From: Gordionus sp. m RMFG-2023
Taxonomy: Eukaryota > Nematomorpha > Gordioida > Chordodea > Parachordodidae
Length of the DNA stretch: 64,000 nucleotides
Assembly: GCF_954871325.1 (NCBI RefSeq)
Contig: NC_088775.1
Location: forward strand, 31,225,561 to 31,289,560
Direction of reading: 5' to 3'
Shown here: positions 61,301-64,000 of the stretch, in pieces
Layout of the letters: each line of letters starts with the position of its first letter
How positions within the stretch are numbered: the stretch's first letter is position 1
Notes under the pieces: model-generated
The model's input: the letters and a program-made list of their open reading frames with translations, nothing else
Told to the model about the DNA's origin: nothing
Database searches by the model: none
Program-made: the position numbers and the translations under genes

Positions 61301-64000
61301 CGTTTATATTTCTAATGGAAAATATAATTTAAGTTAAATTATATTAATATTGTGAAAATTATTTAATTTACAAAATATAAATTTAAAAATTTTAAGTTAT
61401 ATTTTGTCTTCAATAAAATCAAAAATTGATTTATATTTTGTAGATATTTTTATGAGGAGAGAAATTTCAATTCATCAAATAAAAACGCATAGCCCCACCC
61501 CCACAATATTTTTCCCGATTTAAAATAATTATTTAATATGAAACAAAAATTTGATATCTTTTAATTTATAAGAATATTCTCAATAGACTGTTGAATAAAA
61601 TAGCATATCTCCTAAACCTGTGCTTGGTCCAACTTAAAATTTTGCATATTTATTAATTAATCCTATATTATCTATAAAAAACAATTTAAGATAAGAAGAA
61701 AATGCAGATTAGATTTTATTATCATTTTCGAGTTTTGACATTTAAATTTTTTTAAAAAATATTTAACATTATGTCATTGCAAAGGCCTATCATTAAGTTA
61801 TATAAATAAATTTAAATGAAGCTTCTAGTTGTATTTAAAGATATTTATAAATAAAGGGAGTGCATTTTGCTAGAAATGCCACATTTTTTGACATTTAGAA
61901 GCCAGTATCTTAGCTGATGGTTTAAGATGGAGGCTAAAAATTTAATATTATAATATATACAAACTTGTAAAAAAAAAATTTAAAAATCTGAAAGGATCGG
62001 GTTGAAAGTTTTTTTGGTTGATTTGTCATGGAATTCACCATACATCATTGATTAAATCATAGAGGTGCATATCGAATGACGTGCTTCTTCTTTGAGCATA
62101 TTAACAACAAAATTAAAAAGATTAGATAAATTAAAACATTGCCAAGTCTTAAGTTGATAATCACAAGTATTGAGAAAAGGTAAATAAATATAAGTTCACA
62201 TTAATTTACACATAAATTATTTAATTTTATTTACCATCATTTAAGGTATTTAATATTAAAATTGTATAAAAAAATGACATATATTTTTTAATTATAATTG
62301 ATTACACATTTGAGTTGCTAATATAAAAACATATCTATAAATTGACTCATTTTTATATTTATTAGATTCTGCAGAATTTTAGGCTGAATTGACCACAAAT
62401 TAATCTCCCAGGTCTATAGATCAACATATAGATGTATTGAAAGTCTGATTCCCAGGAATAATAGATAATAAGTTTATTGATTTTATCAAAAAAAATATAT
62501 GTTTTTAAATTTTAAGCATTTATTATCAATTTATTAATTTTAAAAATATTTTTTCTTTTTTTTTCATGCCCCCCCCCCAATGCCTACGCCACTGCTTGGG
62601 TTGTAGAATATTTTTGTTTCAATTTACAATTCATTTTGTTGAATACTACTGTAGCCATGCCATGTGACGAAAAAAACGGATTTAATATAGTTTATATTTT
62701 GATTATAATTTTAATGATTTAATTATGACCTATTTACTACAATCATCATTCATAAAATTTTCATTTCCCATATTTTGTGTTCATTTTTATTTCTTTAATA
62801 TGAGAACCAGGAAGCCGAAATCCACGTCATTTGGTTATTTTACCAAATGATATATCCATTGACAGAAATAACATATGTAATCATTAAGTTTACTGATGAA
62901 TTCTGATACTTGATAGAAGCCATATAAAGTATTTAACTCTCCAATCAGAGGTCTGAAATGCCCGGCCGCGGTAAGGTTTGGGAAAATTTTGTTTGGACAG
63001 GGCTGGGCAAATAAAAGTAACTCATTGAACTGGGGAAAATAAATTAGCGGGCTGAATTATTGATAAATTTTGACATTTGATAGGATTTATAATCCATAAA
63101 GGGTAATGTTCTTATTTTAACCCCTCCATAATATTTGGGCCCGAATCGAATCGGGTCGGGAGAAAACTTAATCACAACCAGGTTTGACCGGGCCTGAAAA
63201 TTTTGAGATTTGCTTACCCGTAGATAATATGTATAGAAATACATCGTTAGACTAAATTAGAAATAATTAGACCTATAAGATGAAAAAGTTATACACAATT
63301 CCGTTTTTCATTCCTCACTCCCTATTTGCATTGTCAAAACTAGCCATTTTAAGGAATCAATAAAGACAATCCATATATATTATTATATATTCCCCTTCCC
63401 CCCCCCTTCCTTTTTTTAAAAAATATCTTCGGTCTATAAAATATTTCATATTTAGATTATATACCTAATATCCGGTCCGGATTAGAAAGAGGATCATTTT
63501 TAAGCTATGCGTATTTTTGGAAATTTTTTGACCTGGGACGGATTTTTATTCTTGATCAAATTACGTCACAGCGTTGTACTTATATTATTTATTTTTAATA
63601 GATTTTTCACCGTATTTTTATAAACGGTTTCAAAGGGGAATGAATATTAAACGACGTTCTTTATAATATTTTACAACTAATCGATTGACATAATTTCAAT
63701 TTATTTAATTTCTAAATAGGCACCAGATTTTAAAATAATATTTTTTTTATATATCGTAGACCCAGATTCATTTTTTAATGAAATGGCTCTATCCGAAGGG
63801 CAGGACCTTGCAGAATTCAGGAAATATATAACGCAGTAATTTATAGAAAATTAAATAAATTTATAATCCAACCTATAATAAAAATCAAGTTGTATATAAG
63901 TGAAAGATATTATATTTTAGTCATATATTCCAATGCTGAAAAGATAGTAACCAAGAGAAATTTTTACCGGGGTGAGGAAATATCTTTTGCCCATGCATAT
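12329..64000 (-). CDS. GLYR1: GLYR1/NPAC homologue (PWWP + dehydrogenase-like nucleosome-associated protein), spanning most of the window
   Basis: Minus-strand exons, in order: 64000+..63968, 63872..63807, 40483..40345, 39997..39803, 33797..33258, 32509..32354, 32306..32184, 14668..14558, 14352..14251, 13354..13198, 13040..12858, 12687..12572 and 12403..12329 (stop TGA at 12331-12329). Every junction has GT and AG and the phases agree. They encode a PWWP domain, a charged linker, a Rossmann fold (GFLGTGIMG) and the helical C-terminal domain of the beta-hydroxyacid dehydrogenase family, matching animal GLYR1/NPAC end to end. In known animals this protein binds H3K36-methylated nucleosomes through PWWP, and the dehydrogenase fold tetramerises and serves KDM1B. 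The start codon lies outside the window. Introns of 17.5 and 23 kb carry a nested gene and a transposon nest. An in-frame TAA in the second PWWP exon is unresolved. Confidence 0.9.
14251..14668 (-). CDS. GLYR1: GLYR1 exons: central part of the Rossmann domain
   Basis: 14668-14558 (37 codons) encodes CKELIKSGATYGITPGDVIT and SCNIVFCCFSEHNALRK, aligning with the human CDLFIQEGARLG...DITFACVSD segment. 14352-14251 (34 codons) encodes IVLNDDDVIKALKSGKGIVN and LSTNTYKTASDLAE, aligning with the human LVLGPSGVLQGI...VDMSTVD segment. Both are phase 0 at each end. The upstream acceptor at 14669-14670 joins to an exon 17.5 kb away (donor at 32183), across the nested receptor gene. Confidence 0.9.
17523..17711. 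mobile_element. hAT-type MITE, TAGTGTTGTTAA family (189 bp)
   Basis: The ends are inverted: TAGTGTTGTTAAATGGCT on the left and AGCCGTTTAACAACACTA on the right. A perfect 8-bp target duplication, gtggaatg, sits at 17515-17522 and 17712-17719. The inside is palindrome-like ('aaaacggct', 'tctcat.gta') and non-coding. The 8-bp duplication and the ends are those of the larger hAT elements D and E in this window, which probably belong to the family that moved it. Confidence 0.92.
19196..19412. mobile_element. Decayed MITE of the TAGTGTTGTTAA family
   Basis: The right end reads GGCTTTTTAGCAACACTA and the body shares 'aagcctagagattttgctcatagat' features with the other copies. The left end is worn, and the possible duplication (attccatt / attccggt) is poor. 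Left boundary uncertain. Confidence 0.6.
20120..26657 (+). CDS. Single-pass receptor: signal peptide, LRRs, split Ig domain, TM helix, coiled-coil cytoplasmic tail
   Basis: Ten exons with GT/AG borders join in one open frame of 1,329 codons: 20120-20753, 20879-21490, 21774-22038, 22104-22813, 23038-23201, 23475-23651, 24613-24906, 25198-25385, 25594-25694 and 25813-26657. Residues 1-26 are a hydrophobic signal peptide. LRRs run from ~95 to ~430 (LKILNLSRNNI, LKILDLSYNYL, LEVLDVSHNYL, LDLSQNRLTNL, LKFLDLSYNFL). An Ig domain (~600-785) has Cys in VQIECPV, Trp in VFWFKDG and the DIGLYSC motif, with a long acidic insert between. The TM helix is at ~800-822 (LAFGASLIFLCASVIIVYTV), followed by RRRAQDR. 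The tail (854-1015) has coiled-coil heptads with Y/Q-rich LRE motifs, then an Asn/Ser-rich end. The gene lies antisense inside a GLYR1 intron. Architecture suggests an adhesion or signalling receptor; ligand unknown. AATAAA at 26718 could be the poly(A) signal. Confidence 0.87.
23916..24310. mobile_element. MITE of the TAGTGTTGTTAA family in a receptor-gene intron
   Basis: A perfect 8-bp duplication, gcaccaga, flanks it (23908-23915 and 24311-24318). The right end is GGGCTTTTTAACAACACTA and the left end is worn (TATTATTAAAAAGTCG). It lies in the intron between the TM exon (ends 23651) and the next exon (starts 24613). Confidence 0.85.
25594..25694 (+). CDS. Small internal exon of the LRR-Ig receptor gene
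   Basis: This 101-base exon is bounded by tactag and gtaaat. It is the only one that bridges phase 2 (exon ending at 25385) to phase 1 (exon starting at 25813). It encodes YPNSNDDSYDTTPPND and SMPCCSTQVTFLLPEPK. Without it the two flanking exons cannot be joined in frame. Confidence 0.75.
26718..26723 (+). promoter_or_regulatory. Possible poly(A) signal of the receptor gene
   Basis: AATAAA lies 61 bases after the stop codon. AATAAA is common by chance in DNA this AT-rich, so this is weak. Confidence 0.35.
26724..28800. other. GLYR1 intron, no gene seen
   Basis: AT-rich. A GC-richer patch at about 27650-27800 (GGGTTCGAACCC, then CTCCAGACCCGTTGGCC) looks like part of a short dispersed repeat but has no complete tRNA or SINE structure. 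A G-run lies near 28417. Confidence 0.5.
28819..29005. mobile_element. MITE of the TAGTGTTGTTAA family, worn
   Basis: The left end is TAGTGCCGTTAAACAG and the right end GAGTCGTTTAACAATAC. The body shares 'acaagcctggggatattgctcatagat' with its relatives. No clean target duplication is visible. Confidence 0.7.
29025..29247. mobile_element. MITE of the TAGTGTTGTTAA family (223 bp)
   Basis: The ends TAGTATTGTTAAACGGCTC and AGCCGTTTAATAACACTA are flanked by accccaaa (29017-29024) and accccaag (29248-29255), a 7/8 target duplication. It sits 20 bases from the previous MITE, so the two are a pair of neighbouring insertions. Confidence 0.87.
30060..30760 (+). mobile_element. hAT transposase fragment, plus strand
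   Basis: Broken frames give YYRMEIIF-type sequence, MEPFAKTLKILEGVSMNTG, LITTISRLTSKLNGF and ATIIHPAFKLAISRDLS. These correspond to the middle-to-late part of hAT transposases (the 'EPL...L' helix and the HP.FKL block). Many stops, no ends assigned. GC-richer 'ggagctagctcc' sequences at about 29520 and 32125 may be worn termini of an element around it. Confidence 0.55.
31420..31990 (-). mobile_element. hAT fragment related to the relic at 6850-8889
   Basis: This stretch matches about 6800-7340 over its whole length, for example 'ttcttcatttaatatttattagtaa' and 'attggggatccaataag' against their counterparts. It covers the C-terminal part of the same hAT family on the minus strand. No ends seen. 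Confidence 0.65.
32184..32509 (-). CDS. GLYR1: GLYR1 exons: linker end and NAD-binding Rossmann motif
   Basis: 32509-32354 (52 codons) encodes NDPFNTSLDRTTKNIEIKL through ASSPSNELQ. 32306-32184 (41 codons) encodes DIQSRSLKLGFLGTGIMG, then KQIVHTLLNAGHQVCVWNRD and PAK. GFLGTGIMG is the GxGxxG dinucleotide-binding loop and matches human IGFLGLGLMGSG. Both exons are phase 0 at both ends; the donor at 32183-32182 is followed by the 17.5-kb intron. Confidence 0.93.
33258..33797 (-). CDS. GLYR1: GLYR1 exon: charged linker between PWWP and dehydrogenase domains
   Basis: This 180-codon exon has Ser/Asp/Glu-rich and Lys-rich segments: KKKLIDGSGNQSKKFKI, SLSDQSEETSDDDI, and near the end SGLGGSSRKKRVALVN and KKRSFYRKFK. 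Human GLYR1 has a similar disordered linker with an AT-hook. Here there is no clear GRP core, only basic clusters. It is phase 0 at both ends and joins NEY at 39803. The acceptor (tattgaag) has no pyrimidine tract. Confidence 0.8.
34146..35726. mobile_element. hAT element with AAGATAC-rich ends (1,581 bp)
   Basis: The ends CCGAGTTGGGCAG and CTGCCCAACTCTG are inverted and flanked by a perfect 8-bp duplication, ctaataat (34138-34145 and 35727-35734). Both subterminal zones are packed with 'gatacaagat' and 'agatac' repeats, a usual layout for transposase binding sites. The centre holds only decayed minus-strand hAT-like frames. It lies in the GLYR1 intron between 33797 and 39803. Confidence 0.88.
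35918..39099 (+). mobile_element. hAT element with GC-rich ends and plus-strand transposase
   Basis: The termini read AGACCTGTGCGCCGCCGG and, from the right, AAACCTGTGCGCCGATG, flanked by ttattcct (35910-35917 and 39100-39107). The first 100 bases are strikingly GC-rich for this DNA. The plus strand carries a hAT transposase in pieces. SITFDLWTDHFKRR is near 37260-37310. 37383-38111 has IQMVTDAGANVKR, LCLEHGLHNLV and NCPTRWYSILIML. 38219-38690 has LIFWKKKRLELPMLAN and LLPGTSTLSEIIFSIAG, the C-terminal dimerisation region. At least four breaks make it inactive. Confidence 0.9.
36680..37010. repeat. Tandem copies of a ~75-130 bp AT-rich unit
   Basis: 'tttattgccagctctatttt' with 'gagatcttttaatgtataaac' is at about 36690-36740 and again at 36765-36805. 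Two more worn copies ('cattccaactctaattat', 'cattccaagctctaatta') follow to about 37010. It lies inside the hAT at 35918-39099, before its coding part. Confidence 0.75.
39803..40483 (-). CDS. GLYR1: GLYR1 exons: end of PWWP domain and start of linker
   Basis: 40483-40345 begins with one base completing a Ser codon, then AWMQEECIKNYSEFRDKFIQ and AIKPAQLKDAIEKSE, aligning with human AWIKVEQLKPY...KGKRFQQAVDAVEEF. 39997-39803 (65 codons) encodes KKEADEETNARDALPSIKDE and on to SPQNTNEY, a charged linker. The donor 39802 is gtgagg. A better-looking acceptor (tattatttag at about 40034) would break the frame, so the purine-rich ggggaaag at 39998 is preferred on phase. Confidence 0.82.
40484..42316. 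other. GLYR1 intron, left flank of the transposon nest
   Basis: AT-rich sequence with no supported gene and no complete element seen. Confidence 0.5.
42868..43368 (+). pseudogene. A-family transposase, N-terminal part (element A)
   Basis: The open frame runs through CQLQKRFILCNFKELYSYFK, then the LRPKYCVLAGGPGTHAMCI block, which is present twice in tandem (a 75-base internal duplication). It continues in a shifted frame as CYFSKCKFCLGFLNLREKSK up to the insertion point of hAT B at 43408. Paired Cys residues (KYC, CYFxKCKFC) suggest a zinc-binding region. It corresponds to 57225-57500 of element C. Confidence 0.75.
43582..43812 (-). pseudogene. hAT transposase C-terminal dimerisation domain (element B)
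   Basis: 76 codons with the hallmark pattern of hATC domains: a WES/W-K motif, an L-A/S-x-x-x-x-DIPAS stretch and the ERSYS...LHRSRM block. The remainder of the transposase is absent. Confidence 0.8.
44430..45670. repeat. Satellite-like array, ~110-bp monomer, with three-monomer higher-order repeat
   Basis: The core 'gacaattgtcataatcgtta' recurs at 44671, 44793, 44908, 45017, 45126, 45234, 45343, 45449 and 45567, with worn copies before. Three monomer types alternate by what precedes the core: 'ccctagataagtg', 'accatagatatgtg' and 'accatagaaaaga'. The order 1-2-3 is repeated three times, a higher-order period of about 325-345 bases. The core carries the palindrome GACAATTGTC. Confidence 0.9.
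45685..46083. repeat. Two direct copies of a ~210-bp unit
   Basis: 'cccgattttatataaatt' through 'ctatccggaatgagtttttt' occurs at about 45686-45860 and again at 45910-46095. The second copy runs directly into the piggyBac reading frame. Confidence 0.8.
46084..47170 (+). mobile_element. piggyBac-like transposon, C-terminal half
   Basis: 46084-46691 encodes the second half of a piggyBac transposase: TGELLKPEIITFYNLTKAGV, DVMDQLCSNYSISRRSNRW and IFYTMINISIINALIVYK, with the catalytic D of GVDVMDQ. It is followed by the Cys-rich tail, C-Y-E-C, then in a shifted frame LNCSKFICKDHMHTICRECY to about 46775. The N-terminal half is missing. A plausible 3' end, gaagggTTAA, lies at 47161-47170. It has one frameshift and is truncated, so inactive. 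Confidence 0.82.
47290..47815 (+). repeat. Dispersed module X+F, forward copy
   Basis: This stretch reappears as the reverse complement at about 54330-53880, including 'aaggagggggaggggtattt' and the GC-rich 'aggggagaccggggtaaagc'. The part after 'ggggagacc' (module F) also occurs forward at 59355-59770. The purine-rich frame at 47465-47809 is part of this repeat and not a gene. Confidence 0.75.
47816..48003 (+). pseudogene. hAT transposase C-terminal fragment in element D
   Basis: It encodes YYPTLSLIAKDFLKHQTTSV, PSERVFSKAVDF, a stop, then KKRNRMSGAI and LNNWD. It is closely parallel to the end of the element E transposase (56370-56563), so D and E are relatives. It joins module F abruptly at its left, which indicates an internal deletion. 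Confidence 0.8.
48004..49055. other. Inside element D, no gene seen
   Basis: AT-rich DNA. At 48610-48790 repeated 'attcgaa/ttcgtat' motifs resemble the flanks of the element around 35743-39274 and may be worn subterminal sequence. Confidence 0.45.
49056..49221. mobile_element. MITE of the TAGTGTTGTTAA family (166 bp) inside D
   Basis: The ends TAGCATTGTTGAACGGCC and AGCCGTCCAAAACACTA are flanked by a perfect duplication, ttttatat (49048-49055 and 49222-49229). Confidence 0.87.
49933..50191. mobile_element. Composite MITE of the TAGTGTTGTTAA family with a GC-rich insert
   Basis: The left end is TAGTGTTGTTAAACAGCT and the right end CAATTAACAACACTA. The middle (about 50050-50160) is GC-rich with inverted 'gggtctg' and 'cccgggtctgg' motifs, perhaps another small insertion. 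The outer flanks do not form a duplication. Confidence 0.6.
50557..51135. mobile_element. MITE inserted in element H (579 bp)
   Basis: The ends CAGCGTCTACATGA and TCATGTAGACGCTG are perfect inverted repeats. A perfect 8-bp duplication, agaccatc, is at 50549-50556 and 51136-51143. It is non-coding, with 'ggggggtaggc'-type repeats near both ends. It is the sixth level of nesting and must be among the latest insertions. Confidence 0.95.
51069..52361 (-). pseudogene. hAT transposase of element H
   Basis: 52361-52101 has SKAITNVLGPESKRSIL and YAILTDASNKGNIKTFPLIL. 52097-51069 has CLSAFCADNASVNFGKNQSA, GCICHILHNSCKKAMN, RYVPIRWLSLIPAIERILKF and YEPLKKYFLNKD. These match the RNase-H core (D in TDAS and CADNA) and the alpha-helical insert of hAT transposases of the ZBED/zinc-finger-protein type. 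The C-terminal dimerisation end is cut where the 579-bp MITE inserted (51135), so the last ~20 codons belong to the MITE. It is split by a stop at 52098. Confidence 0.88.
52921..53348. repeat. Subterminal repeat array of element D (right side)
   Basis: 'attcgtcctctagtcgactc' recurs six times (about 52948, 52989, 53109, 53143, 53258 and 53297), with paired units of ~150 bases. The left end of D (44140-44165) carries the same motif inverted once. These are likely transposase-binding repeats amplified on one side. Confidence 0.8.
53560..53990 (-). repeat. Module F, inverted copy on the left of E
   Basis: Read on the minus strand it begins aggggagaccggggtaaagc and ends gctgttatgggtcggttaaa. It matches 59355-59770 on the plus strand along its whole ~420 bases. 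Its partner X (to about 54330) follows on its right. Together the two F copies form large inverted repeats inside E. Confidence 0.8.
54700..56563 (+). pseudogene. hAT transposase of element E (BED finger, RNase-H core, dimerisation domain)
   Basis: A BED-type finger is split by an intron: KCNLYDKHYQASTATS near 54760-54808 and NLKKHMQTVH at 54857-54887. 54859-55455 holds SLTTDIWTGLNKMTFCSLTI and SITNDNGANVIHGVNLL with the catalytic Asp pattern. 55462-55686 has HRCLAHTINLIVKSG and VATRWNSKYIMI. A clean 47-base intron (gtattt...taatag) follows at 55687-55733. Then come FLFPFYKITCEISEESHSSM, VCGILDPRIKKKYLP and, after another small intron (56226-56261), WWSRYTHRFPRLSKIA and QQTTSVSSERTFSRAVD. It has few breaks (a stop at about 55453, a shift near 56000, a stop near 56386), so it is a recent casualty. 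Confidence 0.88.
56640..59115 (+). mobile_element. Element C: young A-family transposon inserted in E (2,476 bp)
   Basis: The terminal inverted repeats are ~595 bases (56640-57234 and 58514-59115) and nearly identical. They begin GGTGAATTCCATATCAAATC. ATAT stands on both sides (56636-56639 and 59116-59119), either a 4-bp duplication or part of the repeat. The centre (57235-58513) is the transposase. Its N-terminal ~100 codons, present in element A, are missing, so C is an internal-deletion derivative. Near-identity of the two TIRs points to recent activity of the family. Confidence 0.92.
57240..58421 (+). pseudogene. A-family transposase of element C
   Basis: 57278-57562 gives ITMCICTLHQNF, a Cys cluster CYFNKCKFCPG and IDYISFKQ. 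After an in-frame TGA, 57563-58012 gives VDRTTLETLTKSAYEFLDYL, HSFIASQQSLF, VIADFSENYAFIVQDHAQGF and VISDCLKHNACAF, then IYYFSDWG. In shifted frames (58013-58157) there is NFINLYNHECDFGIKAE and HFFATAHGISPCDSLGG. 58158-58421 has LARAS-type sequence, then FLRAKRIPGTQKYHAYIPLD. The Asp of ADFSENY and of YYFSDWG (about 83 residues apart) and the acidic residues of CDFGIKAE or SPCD are candidates for a D,D,D/E triad. I know similar proteins from many invertebrates but cannot assign a superfamily; Sola is one possibility given a 4-bp target. Confidence 0.8.
59335..59775 (+). repeat. Module F, forward copy on the right of E
   Basis: It begins with 'ctatgtaggggagacctggg' and ends with 'gttatgggtcggttaaaata'. 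It is the inverted partner of 53560-53990. Confidence 0.82.
59780..60020. repeat. Small GTATCT-rich insertion in the right arm of E
   Basis: 'gtatctgtatctagatgtat' and 'ctgcacctagatcc' repeats stop at 'taacaactcta' (60003-60013). It has no counterpart in the left arm of E, so it is probably a short MITE. Motif style recalls the hAT at 34146-35726. Confidence 0.5.
60590..61330 (+). pseudogene. A-family transposase, C-terminal part (element A)
   Basis: Broken frames match element C in order: a block like FIASQQSLF (FISSQQSAF near 60705), NVGEF, DFSENYAY near 60778, then NNQTTHHPFMVYY, CLKYNACAVY, the QPTTKVSTIV zone, and FRTQKFHTFIFL near 61285. Several deletions and stops; clearly older than C. 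Confidence 0.7.
62044..63806. other. GLYR1 intron, right flank of the transposon nest
   Basis: No gene seen. 'gcctacgccactgctt' next to a C-run at 62571 looks like one end of a transposon whose other end I could not find. A GC-richer patch at 62960-63190 ('agggctgggcaaat', 'gaatcgaatcgggtcggg') is probably another worn element. A C-run lies near 63401. Confidence 0.5.
63807..64000 (-). CDS. GLYR1: GLYR1 exons: N-terminal PWWP half (partial at window edge)
   Basis: 64000-63968 encodes YAWAKDISSP and the first two bases of Arg, aligned with human LVWGKLGRYPP. A 95-base intron (gtaaaa...attatag) follows. 63872-63807 completes Arg, reads LDYKFI, an in-frame TAA (63853-63851), then FSINYCVIYFLNSA and two bases of Ser. 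The Ser codon is completed 23 kb away at 40483 by T, giving NSASAWMQEE, which aligns without gaps to human FFGTEDHAWI. The phase match across that huge intron is the best support. The TAA could be a sequence error, a real lesion, or a wrong acceptor choice, so this block is less certain than the others. Confidence 0.65.

Larger units (their letters stand above)
42321..62039 (+). mobile_element. Element A: outermost transposon of the nest, A-family (unassigned D,D,D/E-type transposase)
   Basis: The left end is GGTGAATTCTATGATAAATC and the right end, reversed, GGTGAATTCCATGACAAATC. The two ~460-bp arms match in inverted form at roughly three bases in four (about 42321-42770 and 61570-62039). 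Flanks are ATAT and ATAC. The left arm encodes the transposase N-terminal part (42868-43368, with KFAYLRPKYCVLAGGPGTHA followed by a near-copy of the same 30 residues). The right arm (60590-61330) carries the C-terminal part, including DFSENYA, in broken frames. The gene was split by element B. Everything between 43408 and 60564 is later insertion, so A itself was about 2.6 kb. Confidence 0.85.

Noticed and set aside
63044-63244. 66-codon minus-strand frame near the right edge as a GLYR1 exon
   Set aside because: The peptide has no PWWP features and the sequence resembles a worn GC-rich repeat.

Overview
This is an AT-rich window from an animal genome, most likely an invertebrate. It has spliced host genes with very long introns, an RTE-type LINE, many hAT DNA transposons and a piggyBac relic. 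There are no operons or ribosome-binding-site signals. The species cannot be named from the sequence. I saw no retrovirus-like or Polinton-like element and no CRISPR array.

Two host genes are supported. The first is a GLYR1/NPAC gene on the minus strand that runs from the right edge of the window to 12329. It has about a dozen short exons: PWWP pieces at 63968-64000+, 63872-63807 and 40483-40345; an acidic/basic linker at 39997-39803 and 33797-33258; and the dehydrogenase-like domain at 32509-32354, 32306-32184, 14668-14558, 14352-14251, 13354-13198, 13040-12858, 12687-12572 and 12403-12329. Exon phases agree throughout. The second gene lies on the plus strand (20120-26657) wholly inside the 17.5-kb GLYR1 intron between 14668 and 32184. 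Ten exons join into one 1,329-codon frame for a single-pass receptor with a signal peptide, LRRs, a split Ig domain, a TM helix and a long coiled-coil/low-complexity tail. I do not recognise it as a named family.

Layout: 1-2500 is inverted and tandem repeats. 3334-6355 is an RTE LINE with an inverted 5' end. 6618-8889 holds transposon relics. 8.9-12.3 kb is plain AT-rich DNA. 12.3-14.7 kb is the GLYR1 3' end. 14.7-32.2 kb is the big intron with the receptor gene, small hAT-type MITEs and two hAT relics. 32.2-33.8 kb is GLYR1 exons. 34.1-39.3 kb holds two hAT insertions. 39.8-40.5 kb is GLYR1 exons. 40.5-63.8 kb is a 23-kb intron that splits the PWWP domain.

That last intron holds the most striking structure: DNA transposons inserted into one another up to six levels deep, most steps proven by target-site duplications. 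Element A (42321-62039, a D,D,D/E-type transposase family I cannot assign) contains hAT B (43408-60564). B contains hAT D (44018-60336). D contains hAT E (53349-60211) and a second A-family fragment. E contains a young A-family copy C (56640-59115, about 600-bp near-identical TIRs). The A-family fragment contains hAT H (50374-52807), which contains a 579-bp MITE (50557-51135). D also carries a satellite array with a three-monomer higher-order repeat.
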